Below are positions 1 through 7,951 of a stretch of 64,000 bases of DNA, piece after piece. The DNA lies in assembly GCA_024690665.1 (NCBI GenBank), contig JAILOU010000015.1, positions 1-64,000 of the forward strand, written 5' to 3'. The stretch is from Eubacterium sp. Its GTDB lineage: Bacteria; Bacillota; Clostridia; Lachnospirales; Lachnospiraceae. The stretch's first letter is position 1; the number at the start of each line of letters is the position of its first letter. A program made the position numbers and the translations under genes. The notes beneath the pieces are model-generated. The model ran no database searches. It had not been told where the DNA came from and saw nothing but the letters and a program-made list of their open reading frames with translations.

Positions 1-1
1 T

Positions 2-433
2 GGCATTTATGTCAGGGTTCATCCAAAGTCATGGAAGAAGTTCAAGTCAAAACTGAAAGATTTATCTTCCCGTAAGTCTGTGCAGTCCATCAAGCCTAGT
101 CTTGAGAAAATCAAGGTATATGCGAGAGGATGGCTTAACTACTACGGCATAGCAAGCATGAAGAACAACATCGACGTTATCAATGGGTGGCTCTATCACA
201 GAATACGTATGTGTATATGGAAACAGTGGAAGAAGCCCAAGACAAAGGTGCGAAATCTGATTAAGATGGGCGTGCCCGAAGACTTGGCGTACATGGCTGG
301 TAACAGTCGGCGCGGTCATTGGTTTACCACGCATACAGTCGCAGTAAATATGGCAATGACAAAAGAAAGACTGATAAACGGTGGCTTCTATGATTTAGCC
401 ACAGCCTATCAGTCTGTGCACGTCAACTATTGA
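2..433 (+). CDS. Group II intron reverse transcriptase/maturase, C-terminal part (5' truncated by window); ends after maturase domain with no HNH motif
   Basis: Open frame from base 2 (GIYVRVHPKSWKKFKSKLKDLSSRKSVQSIKPSLEKIKVYARGWLNYYGIA...GHWFTTHTVAVNMAMTKERLINGGFYDLATAYQSVHVNY*); maturase-X style GWLNYYG / RIRMCIWKQWKKPKTK motifs. Confidence 0.9.
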   Translation, partial: GIYVRVHPKSWKKFKSKLKDLSSRKSVQSIKPSLEKIKVYARGWLNYYGIASMKNNIDVINGWLYHRIRMCIWKQWKKPKTKVRNLIKMGVPEDLAYMAGNSRRGHWFTTHTVAVNMAMTKERLINGGFYDLATAYQSVHVNY

Positions 434-504
434 AAGCGCCGTATACCGAACGGTACGTACGGTGCTGTGAGAGGACGGGAGCTAATCACTCCCTCCTACT
501 CGAT
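434..504 (+). mobile_element. Group II intron 3' end, domains V and VI
   Basis: AGCGCCGTATACCGAACGGTACGTACGGTGCT folds as a DV-type hairpin with a GAAC loop; GGGAGCTAATCACTCCC followed by TCCTACTCGAT resembles DVI plus the 3' splice site. Confidence 0.8.
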
Positions 505-511
505 CTCCATC

Positions 512-841
512 TTAATCTTTCAACTCTTTGATGATCTGTCTGACTCTTCGTTCGGTCAGATTAAGCAAAGTTGCCATCTCACGAGGCTTCATGGTATCAA
601 GATTCTCAGCGATAAAGTCACGGGTATATTCTTTTGAGTAGAGTCTTTGCGGAAATTGAATAGACATTCCGCGATACTCCTGCCATATTTTCCGCGCATT
701 TTGTTCGCCGATCAGATCGGTCAGTTCCTTGTAGATGGCACAATAGTGCTCTGGATTTGCACTCAATTTCATCACCTCTTTGTTTGATTTTAATGGAGCT
801 GTGTCGAAATTGGTATTTGCATTTTTCTCTGTAAATTTCAT
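512..841 (-). CDS. Mor transcription activator family-like HTH protein
   Basis: ELTDLIGEQNARKIWQEYRGMSIQFPQRLYSKEY...MATLLNLTERRVRQIIKEL, Mor/C-like layout with C-terminal HTH; start codon uncertain. Confidence 0.7.
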   Translation of the reverse strand: MKFTEKNANTNFDTAPLKSNKEVMKLSANPEHYCAIYKELTDLIGEQNARKIWQEYRGMSIQFPQRLYSKEYTRDFIAENLDTMKPREMATLLNLTERRVRQIIKELKD

Positions 842-1035
842 GGAAATATTCCAAGCGTATTTCGCTTGTTCCTCCTTTCTGAAGCGAATGGATGATTTGT
901 GCTTCTATAAAAGGCGGTGTTTTTTCCGCGAAATGAATTTTCCGGTTCTCAAAAAAACTTGCAATTTTTGAGAGAGATAGTATAATGGTACTACTAACAA
1001 ATGAATATTTAGTAATAAGAAATGGAGGTAACAAG

Positions 1036-1434
1036 ATGTCAGATATCATGAATGTGGCAGGTTCGAATATATCTCCGAGTCCTGCAGTGAATACTACGAC
1101 GCAGGCCGACGAGGCTAAAATACCAGCAAGGAATTCGCAAGAGACGACTTCTGAAGATATTAAGAAAAAGACATTAGATCCTCAGAATGTGGTATCGATT
1201 TCTTCGAATGGAGATACGGTGCAGGTTAGCCAGGAAGGTAATGAAAGATCAGATGTTAGATTAGTGAGCACAGGAAGTCAGCAGAGTTTGAATAAGCCAT
1301 CTCTCGAAGAGGCATCGAGTGCTAGCATAGCCACGGCAGGGGATTATGCCGCTAATGGATTGACTGATGAGACGATGGAACAGATGATAGGCGAACAGAT
1401 AAGAACGCAGGAAATGCAAAATTATAATACCTAG
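1036..1434 (+). CDS. Hypothetical low-complexity protein (132 aa), paralogue of 1634-2218
   Basis: AATGGAGGTAACAAG RBS before ATGTCAGATATCATG; shared MSDIMN N-terminus, NVVSxSxxGDTVQVSxEGNE core and xNYNT C-terminus. Confidence 0.75.
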   Translation: MSDIMNVAGSNISPSPAVNTTTQADEAKIPARNSQETTSEDIKKKTLDPQNVVSISSNGDTVQVSQEGNERSDVRLVSTGSQQSLNKPSLEEASSASIATAGDYAANGLTDETMEQMIGEQIRTQEMQNYNT

Positions 1435-1448
1435 TAAGTAATAAGATA

Positions 1449-1494
1449 AAAGGGTTTTCCGGGATGCAATTTGTATAACGGAAAGCCCTTTTTT
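1449..1494 (+). terminator. Rho-independent terminator
   Basis: AAGGGTTTTCCG...CGGAAAGCCCTT + T run. Confidence 0.85.
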
Positions 1495-1633
1495 GTAATG
1501 GATTTCTGAAAATTAGGTAAAAAAAGATGCAAGATTCCGTCACCACTCATTGCAAAACTTGCATTTTCTGAAAAAACTAGTATAATAGTACTGTTAGTAA
1601 ATATATTTGATACTAAGAAACGGAGGTAAGACG

Positions 1634-2218
1634 ATGTCGGATATTATGAATGCGGCAATGACGAATACATCTCCGATTCCTGCAACGAATACTACGACAC
1701 CAACTAGCGCTCCTAAGACATCGGAGGGACATGAGCAGGTTACTGCACCCGAAGAAGCTAAGAAAAGAGAGGATGAACTTGAAAACGTAGTATCGGTTTC
1801 TGAGGATGGAGATACGGTTCAGGTAAGTCCGGAAGGAAATGAAAAATTAGATGTGAAGGTAGTACGCGCAGAAACTGAGACAGATGATGAGCCGGTTAAT
1901 AATGAGGAGTCTGGAGTGCAAGATTTCCATATTGTTTCTTACGCCGGAATGTCAAATCAGCAGCTAGAACAGCTCTATCAGCAGGGAAAGATATCAAGAC
2001 ATGATTATGAAACTCAGATGGAAGTAAGAGAAGAGCGCGTAGAAAGTCAGCAGAGTGAGAACAGTCAGGAAACGGAAGAGATGGCGGGCTATAGCGCGCT
2101 TTCTGAAGAAGCGGACAGAATGGGAGAGGCCATTAAGGAAGCATATGAAGAAACGGCCAATGATACCATTGATGCACAGATCAGAATGCAGGCAGTTGAA
2201 AATTATAATACGCAATAA
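1634..2218 (+). CDS. Hypothetical low-complexity protein (194 aa), paralogue of 1036-1434
   Basis: CGGAGGTAAGACG RBS before ATGTCGGATATTATG; same core motif; MQAVENYNTQ C-terminus. Confidence 0.75.
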   Translation: MSDIMNAAMTNTSPIPATNTTTPTSAPKTSEGHEQVTAPEEAKKREDELENVVSVSEDGDTVQVSPEGNEKLDVKVVRAETETDDEPVNNEESGVQDFHIVSYAGMSNQQLEQLYQQGKISRHDYETQMEVREERVESQQSENSQETEEMAGYSALSEEADRMGEAIKEAYEETANDTIDAQIRMQAVENYNTQ

Positions 2219-2231
2219 TGAGATATAAGAT

Positions 2232-2275
2232 AAGGGTTTTCTGTGATACAATTTGTATGACAGAAAACCTTTTTT
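2232..2275 (+). terminator. Rho-independent terminator
   Basis: AAGGGTTTTCTGT...ACAGAAAACCTT + T run. Confidence 0.8.
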
Positions 2276-2296
2276 ATGTAGTGGGGGAATTAACAT

Positions 2297-3121
2297 ATGA
2301 AACAAATCAACAGAATCAAAGCCGTCTATTTTAGTCCGGCAGGATCGACAAAAGCAGTCGCGACCTATGCGGCAGAAAAACTTGGAGAACTTCTTAAGGT
2401 GCCGGTAGAGATGATTTCGTATACGCTGCCAAAAGAGCGTGAAGGGGCGTATGCATTTGCAGAAGATGAACTTGTCATCTGGGCAACGCCGGTTTATGCC
2501 GGTCGCATTCCGAATAAGACACTGGACTATGTAAAGGGTGCGCTTCATGGTAATCACACGATGATGATTCCGATTGTGGTATATGGGAACCGCAATTATG
2601 ATAATGCACTCGCGGAGCTTGCAGCGATTATGACAGAGCAGGGTGGCATTGTGATCGGTGCGGCAGCGATGGTGGCCAGACATGTATTTTCTAAACAGGT
2701 GGCAGCCGGAAGACCGAATGAGGATGACTATAAAAAGCTGGGAACATTTTGTGAGCAGATGGCACAGCGCGTAACAGATGAAGAGAAAATTAATACGGAT
2801 GAGATTCCGGGGCAGGCGCATCCGGATGCATATTATGTGCCGAAGAAGGTGGACGGAGAAGCAGCAAAGTTTTTGAAAGTAAAACCGAGATTGCATGAGA
2901 ATCTGTGTGATTCCTGCAAGGCCTGCGAACAGGTCTGTCCGATGGGGAGTATTGACTGGGATGGAAAGCATCCTGAATTTGCCCGAATCTGCATCAAATG
3001 TCAGGCGTGCGTACTTGCCTGTCATAAGGATGCCATCTACTTTGATGATGGAGATTTTGGTTCGCATGTAAGAAAGGTAGAGATGATCTGCAAGGAGACG
3101 CGTGAAGCAGAATTTTTCTAA
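2297..3121 (+). CDS. EFR1-type ferrodoxin (flavodoxin-like domain plus 2x[4Fe-4S])
   Basis: FSPAGSTKAVATYAAEKL; CDSCKACEQVCP and CIKCQACVLACHKDA. Confidence 0.85.
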   Translation: MKQINRIKAVYFSPAGSTKAVATYAAEKLGELLKVPVEMISYTLPKEREGAYAFAEDELVIWATPVYAGRIPNKTLDYVKGALHGNHTMMIPIVVYGNRNYDNALAELAAIMTEQGGIVIGAAAMVARHVFSKQVAAGRPNEDDYKKLGTFCEQMAQRVTDEEKINTDEIPGQAHPDAYYVPKKVDGEAAKFLKVKPRLHENLCDSCKACEQVCPMGSIDWDGKHPEFARICIKCQACVLACHKDAIYFDDGDFGSHVRKVEMICKETREAEFF

Positions 3122-3125
3122 ATAA

Positions 3126-3165
3126 AAAATGACCGAAACCAAGTAGCGTGGTTTCGGTCATTTGC
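3126..3165. terminator. Bidirectional terminator between convergent genes
   Basis: ATGACCGAAACCA-agtagcg-TGGTTTCGGTCAT hairpin, A/T-rich on both sides. Confidence 0.85.
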
Positions 3166-3170
3166 AATTT

Positions 3171-3347
3171 CTAGTATTCTACTGCAGGCAGATGATAATC
3201 ACGAGCTGTGTCATCAATGCAATCCTTAACGGTTAAAGTGCTTCTGATTTCACGCATGCTGTTTTCAAAGTCCTGTACTTTCTTTTCGTCCTTAACAGCT
3301 GCTTCATAGCTCTTGAATCTTTCCATTCCGATTTCGTTCATTGTCAT
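3171..3347 (-). CDS. Small protein of unknown function, 58 aa (copy A), absent from supplied ORF track
   Basis: MTMNEIGMERFKSYEAAVKDEKKVQDFENSMREIRSTLTVKDCIDDTARDYHLPAVEY*; AGGAGG RBS 9 nt upstream; 29/58 identical to copy B with no gaps. Confidence 0.9.
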   Translation of the reverse strand: MTMNEIGMERFKSYEAAVKDEKKVQDFENSMREIRSTLTVKDCIDDTARDYHLPAVEY

Positions 3348-3466
3348 CTCGATTGTCCTCCTAAATCAAACTCTTCATATACACATCGAGGTTTATTCTA
3401 GTACCATTTTACAATTAAGTAAAACGCGAAATCATAAACGTATCCATAAGGAATACTTAACCATTG

Positions 3467-3510
3467 AAAAAAAAAGAAGCCACACACGGTGCGGGCCGCG
3501 GTGGCTTCAT
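3467..3510 (-). terminator. Rho-independent terminator on minus strand
   Basis: GAAGCCACCGCGGCCCGCACCGTGTGTGGCTTC followed by T9. Confidence 0.75.
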
Positions 3511-3529
3511 ACAATCTCATAGAGTGAGG

Positions 3530-3598
3530 AATAAGGTTTACATATAGTGGAATGAAATTATTTGTTTTTGATTGTTTTGTTTGTGGACAAACCTTATT
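3530..3598. repeat. Perfect 10-bp inverted repeat (AATAAGGTTT/AAACCTTATT) separated by 49 nt
   Basis: Direct reading of both arms, 3530-3539 and 3589-3598. Confidence 0.8.
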
Positions 3599-3783
3599 CA
3601 AGGGGATGAGATGTATATAATAATCTGGGAAATATAAGACATTTGCTACAGTCTGGGGGGGAGTATGGTAGAATGCAGCAAGTTTGTCTCATATGATTCA
3701 CACTCTTTTTGTGTTCCCATCAATAAGTAAATGCATGGAGATTGCATTTTATTGCAAAAAAATTATTTTTTTTTATTTTTTTT

Positions 3784-3832
3784 AAAAAAGAAGTACCGAG
3801 CCTCCTATATTAAGGAAGTTCGGTACTTTCTA
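3784..3832 (-). terminator. Terminator of sigma/anti-sigma operon
   Basis: Minus strand AAGTACCGAACTTCCTTAATATAGGAGGCTCGGTACTTCTTTTTT, overlapping the stop codon. Confidence 0.85.
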
Positions 3833-5315
3833 TATCGTCGTCCGGCTCCGATTCGACGGTGGAATCGGAGTCGGTTGTTGATTGCGTGGCTTGCTTTGGT
3901 GAAGTGTTTTCAGGTGCCTGCTCTAAGGTAAAAGTAGAACTTAAACGCTCGGCCTTTTCCTGGGTATCACTTTTGATTCCATAGAGCACAACCGTGTAAG
4001 TTGTATCGTCCTCTAATGAGTCAGCATTTAGAACAAGCCGGTGCTTTGTTTTTTTGACAATTGTGGTATCAACGGTATTGCCTTCGTCGTCCTTAACAAT
4101 CGCTTTATAATGCTTGCCATAAGTGGCAGAAGTAGAAAAGCGAATACTGATATTGCCATTGGCTCTTGCAATGGTGTTTGTAATGGCAAGGGTCGTAGTG
4201 CTTTCTTGATTTGAATTAGTAGTTGATTCGGAATTTTGTTCAGAATTTGTATTGTTGCCGGAATCAGAACTTGTATTCGAATCTTTATTCGCAGAAGATG
4301 TTGGATTATCAGATGACGCTGAATTCTTTGGAGGGTTGGCAATCGAATTGCTTTCCTCGTGATCGGATTCTAGGTTATCTGATTCCGTGGTATCATCTGC
4401 AACCTTATCTGCTTTATCAGAAGACTTGCTAGAGGTAGTATCTTCTGGTTTAGAGTCAGAATTGTCAGGATTGTCAGAATTACTTGTAGTGTCATCGCCT
4501 TCGGATGTTTCATCTGACGCTTCCTCACTTGGCGTGACATGCATAACGGTAATGGAATCATCCTGCGTTAAATCAATCTGTGCATCTGCCAGATAGGCGT
4601 ATATGTTTTTTACGCTTTCATCTTTAAGGCCGGTTACATCGACGCCGGTATTCTCGGTGACATGCTGCAAGAAATAGTATTTTCCAACGGAGACTTGTTC
4701 TTCCTTGGCGGCGGTGGTCAGGTCTTCATCTTCTTCAAAAGACTGGCTGACCCATGTCGCATCAAGGGAATTGGCCTTGGCATAGTCGGTGATGGTCTCA
4801 TTAATCGTTTCGTCAATCGAGGTATCGTCGTCAGATTCTTTTGGACAATTTGAAACGATCAGGTCTGCAGTAGAATCTTCAAAGTATCCGTCTGAGTTAA
4901 GCTGCGTTAAAACCATGTTGACGGAATCGGATAGCTGCGTATCTTTATATTGGTGAACATCAATATCTTCTAGCAGATCGGCACCGTCTTCATTCTCGGC
5001 TAAGATGTCATTTACCATTCCATCTTTGTCATAAGTGATGCTGATACTTGGATTGACATCAATATATATCGTGCCTATGCTGTCGTCTGCAGAGGCATTT
5101 AGACCAAACGCCACCGCACACACAGCCGCTGCAGCAGCCGGTGGAAGCGTATATCGAAAGATTCGATAGGAATGCTTCTTTGGTGTTTCTTCTATAATAT
5201 AGTCATCGCTAAGCGTTGCTTCGTCGGCATCAATACGAGCCATGATTTCATCGAAGCAATCCGGTGCGAGTTCTTCAAATGCTGTCATTAAGTTGTCTTC
5301 TATGTGCTTGCTCAT
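3810..5315 (-). CDS. RsgI-like membrane anti-sigma factor with long S/T/N/D-rich linker and Fn3-like C-terminal domain
   Basis: Single TM (LPPAAAAAVCAVAFGL) followed by TIYIDVNPSISITYDKDGMVNDILAENEDG; ATGA overlap with sigma gene. Confidence 0.8.
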   Translation of the reverse strand: MSKHIEDNLMTAFEELAPDCFDEIMARIDADEATLSDDYIIEETPKKHSYRIFRYTLPPAAAAAVCAVAFGLNASADDSIGTIYIDVNPSISITYDKDGMVNDILAENEDGADLLEDIDVHQYKDTQLSDSVNMVLTQLNSDGYFEDSTADLIVSNCPKESDDDTSIDETINETITDYAKANSLDATWVSQSFEEDEDLTTAAKEEQVSVGKYYFLQHVTENTGVDVTGLKDESVKNIYAYLADAQIDLTQDDSITVMHVTPSEEASDETSEGDDTTSNSDNPDNSDSKPEDTTSSKSSDKADKVADDTTESDNLESDHEESNSIANPPKNSASSDNPTSSANKDSNTSSDSGNNTNSEQNSESTTNSNQESTTTLAITNTIARANGNISIRFSTSATYGKHYKAIVKDDEGNTVDTTIVKKTKHRLVLNADSLEDDTTYTVVLYGIKSDTQEKAERLSSTFTLEQAPENTSPKQATQSTTDSDSTVESEPDDDIESTELP

Positions 5316-5863
5316 ACTGTGCCTCCCTTCTTCGTTTTTTGAACTGCTTCTTTTAATTTCTTTAGCGCCCGATTGTACTTGGATAATACCGTGCCGACCG
5401 GCATGTTAAGCTCGTCGGCAATCTCGCGATGCTTTAATCCCGTAATTAAATGCATAACGACGATGGTTCGTTCTTCCTCGCCTAGATGACGAAACAGCTG
5501 ATCAATCAAGATGCGATTGTCAGCATCTGAGATCTGGTTGACACTGATATCGTAGTCTTTAAGCTCATAAGCTCCGTCAACAAGATCTGTCTTTTCACTT
5601 CTGACTTTCATAAGAAATAGATTACGACTAATCTTAATAATCCAGGCCATCGGATTCCCGCGTTCCTTATATAAATGACTGGACTTATATATCTTTACAT
5701 AGGTATCTTGCAAGATATCTTTGGCATCCTCCTGACTTTTTGTCCAGGAAAGGATGACCGCAAACAGCGGTTTATAGGTTAGTCGATATAATTCTTCAAA
5801 AGCATTTTTGTCACCCTTGGCGATCTTATCAAATATACCGGGCGGAATACTTACTCGTTGCAT
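5312..5863 (-). CDS. ECF-type RNA polymerase sigma factor
   Basis: EELYRLTYKPLFAVILSWTKSQEDAKDILQDTYVKIYK (region 2) and GLKHREIADELNMPVGTVLSKYNRALKKL (region 4); GGAGGGAG RBS before the ATG at 5863. Confidence 0.9.
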   Translation of the reverse strand: MQRVSIPPGIFDKIAKGDKNAFEELYRLTYKPLFAVILSWTKSQEDAKDILQDTYVKIYKSSHLYKERGNPMAWIIKISRNLFLMKVRSEKTDLVDGAYELKDYDISVNQISDADNRILIDQLFRHLGEEERTIVVMHLITGLKHREIADELNMPVGTVLSKYNRALKKLKEAVQKTKKGGTV

Positions 5864-5992
5864 AAGTGTAATACTCCCTCCATAAAAGGTTAATGCATAA
5901 TATCTTAAAATTATTGCATCATATTGAAAATAATGCAAATAAAAATGACGAATGCTCCGCAGGAGAAGCATCCGCCATGAGAGGGGTACTAA

Positions 5993-6169
5993 TTAGTATT
6001 CTACAGCCGGAATGTGATAGATACGGTCCGGTTCTTTGTAGCATTTTGATACGGTTAAGCTGCTTTTGATTTCACGAAGGCTTTCTTCGAATTCCATTCT
6101 TTTGCGTTCCTGTGCAGCTGCATTTACATAGTTGTTAAATCTTTCCATTGCTAATTTTTTCATCATCAT
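5993..6169 (-). CDS. Small protein of unknown function, 58 aa (copy B), absent from supplied ORF track
   Basis: MMMKKLAMERFNNYVNAAAQERKRMEFEESLREIKSSLTVSKCYKEPDRIYHIPAVEY*; GGAGGC RBS; gapless homologue of copy A. Confidence 0.9.
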   Translation of the reverse strand: MMMKKLAMERFNNYVNAAAQERKRMEFEESLREIKSSLTVSKCYKEPDRIYHIPAVEY

Positions 6170-6306
6170 ATTAAGCCTCCTTTTTTGAATTAAGTATTTC
6201 TTCTTTGTTCACTATCATCATAAAGCAGAAATTAAGTTAAGTAAATCGAATGTTTCTTTACACATACTTAAGTAAAAGTGCGCATAAGGAGAAAACGGTA
6301 TTGAAA

Positions 6307-6390
6307 CAATGTAAAAAATGACATAAAATGCGAAATATAAGGAAAAAATTAGCATTAAAAATATAAAATAATTTACTGCAATGTAAAAAA
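6307..6390. repeat. 12-bp direct repeat CAATGTAAAAAA (6307-6318 and 6379-6390) upstream of the 6470 operon
   Basis: Direct reading. Confidence 0.7.
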
Positions 6391-6469
6391 AATACAAAAC
6401 AAAGGCATATAAAATGTTAGAATGTGTATAGAATAGTGAAATACAATAATGCTGTGGGGAGCTTGAACT

Positions 6470-7948
6470 ATGATGAGGGTAAAAAATGTATGCGCAAAAC
6501 TATATAAAGGCGTAGCAATGATCGTGTTGTGCATGGTCTTATTATGTGCGTTTACTTTTGTTCCGGTGAGTGCGGCATCTACGCAGTCACAGGTGACTTC
6601 GGCTATTTCAAAATGCCGGTCTTATGTTCAAAATAAATATTCTACTCCGGATTACGGTTCGGAATTCTTGGTTATTGCGCAGGCTCGAAGTGGGCTTAGT
6701 CTGTCAAATTCTTATTTTTCAACTTATTACAATAATGTAGCCAACTATCTGGCTTATACGGACGGAGTGCTGTCAACCGGTGCGACCAGGTCTGAGTATT
6801 CTAGAACGATTCTTGCACTTACAAGCATTGGCGTTGATGCAACAGACGTGGCCGGCTATAACCTGTTTGATCATCTAAGTAGCTTATCTGAGATTACGAA
6901 GCAGGGAATGAACGGAGCGGTCTGGGCACTTCTTGCAATCAATTGTCATACCTCTTATCAGACAACGGATCGAGTTGCGCTGGCAGAGGAACTGATCACT
7001 TATCTTCTTGGTAAGGAAATCAGCGGCGGCGGCTGGGCATACTCAGGTTCTACGCCGGATGGTGATATGACGGCCATGACGATTCAGGCGCTTGCTCCTT
7101 ATTATGAAGAGGATGGGTATGAGGAAGTGACGCAGGCGATAGACAGGGGACTTGTAATCTTATCTGAAAGTCAGCAGGATAACGGCGGTTACATCAGCTG
7201 TGGAGCGGAAAATGCAGAAAGTGCCAGTCAGGTAATTACAGCGCTTAGTGCTCTTAGTATTGATGCAGATACGGACAGTCGTTTTATAAAAAATAACAAA
7301 AGCGTGGTGGATAACCTCTTGACGTATCAAAAAAGCAGTGGAGGGTTCTTGCATGTAAAGAGTAATTCACTGGTTAATCAGCTTGCAACCACGCAGGCGT
7401 ACTATGCGCTTGTTTCTTATAACAGAAATGTGAACAGTCAAAGCTTCTTATACGATATGTCCGAGATGACATTGGCAGCCGGGGCAGCCGGAGATGGCAA
7501 GACGCATACAGGAGAAGAAGAAGATTCTGACAGCGATGACGATGATGATAGTGATTCATCGGATAAAAAGAAGTCAAAGACCAAGAAGAAAAAAACTTCT
7601 GATTCGGACAGTGATAGTGAAAAATCATCTTCTGACAGCTCAAGTTCAAGCAGCAGTTCTTCAACAAGTAGTACATCAGTAAGCTCTAAGAAAAGCACGG
7701 ATTCTTCTAAAGAAGAGGAAGAAGATATAGACGACGAGGAAGAAGATGACTGGGGCTTTGAGCCACAAGAATATGTGGAAAGTGACAGCGAAGTAGTGGC
7801 AGTGGCAGATGCGAATGAAACAGATGCCAAGGAGACCTCGCAGACAAGTGAAATAAACCGGACGCCATGGGTGATTGGCGGATGCGTAGTGGCAGCAGCA
7901 GTCGTGGCATTTAGTCTGGTTTCGATATTAAAGGGGAAGAGGAAGTAA
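6470..7948 (+). CDS. Surface-anchored alpha/alpha-toroid (prenyltransferase/squalene-oxidase-repeat) protein, candidate corrinoid-binding alpha domain
   Basis: Signal peptide; repeats such as GGGWAYSGSTPDGDMTAMTIQAL, NGGYISCGAENAESASQVITAL, SGGFLHVKSNSLVNQLATTQAYYAL; S/D-rich linker; C-terminal TM and KGKRK. Confidence 0.8.
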   Translation: MMRVKNVCAKLYKGVAMIVLCMVLLCAFTFVPVSAASTQSQVTSAISKCRSYVQNKYSTPDYGSEFLVIAQARSGLSLSNSYFSTYYNNVANYLAYTDGVLSTGATRSEYSRTILALTSIGVDATDVAGYNLFDHLSSLSEITKQGMNGAVWALLAINCHTSYQTTDRVALAEELITYLLGKEISGGGWAYSGSTPDGDMTAMTIQALAPYYEEDGYEEVTQAIDRGLVILSESQQDNGGYISCGAENAESASQVITALSALSIDADTDSRFIKNNKSVVDNLLTYQKSSGGFLHVKSNSLVNQLATTQAYYALVSYNRNVNSQSFLYDMSEMTLAAGAAGDGKTHTGEEEDSDSDDDDDSDSSDKKKSKTKKKKTSDSDSDSEKSSSDSSSSSSSSSTSSTSVSSKKSTDSSKEEEEDIDDEEEDDWGFEPQEYVESDSEVVAVADANETDAKETSQTSEINRTPWVIGGCVVAAAVVAFSLVSILKGKRK

Positions 7949-7951
7949 ATC

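Noticed and set aside
1994-3142. 382-aa minus-strand ORF
   Set aside because: Runs antisense across the clearly coding paralogue and EFR1 ferrodoxin gene; Cys/His/Arg-rich composition typical of shadow ORFs.
4028-4596. Several short ORFs on both strands in the anti-sigma linker
   Set aside because: Overlap the S/T/N/D-rich linker of the anti-sigma gene in other frames; no RBS or family resemblance.
3171-6169. The 58-aa proteins as RiPP/bacteriocin precursors
   Set aside because: No leader/core cleavage motif, no Cys/Ser/Thr-rich core and no modification enzymes or peptidase-exporter nearby; regulatory small protein more likely.
6180-6470. Cobalamin riboswitch expected upstream of the corrinoid operon
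   Set aside because: No B12-box-like core or GC-rich fold seen by eye; needs an Infernal run to be certain.
7500-7740. Possible tandem repeat / CRISPR-like periodicity in S/D-rich region
   Set aside because: Only codon-level low complexity; no fixed-length repeats and spacers. No CRISPR array found in the window.
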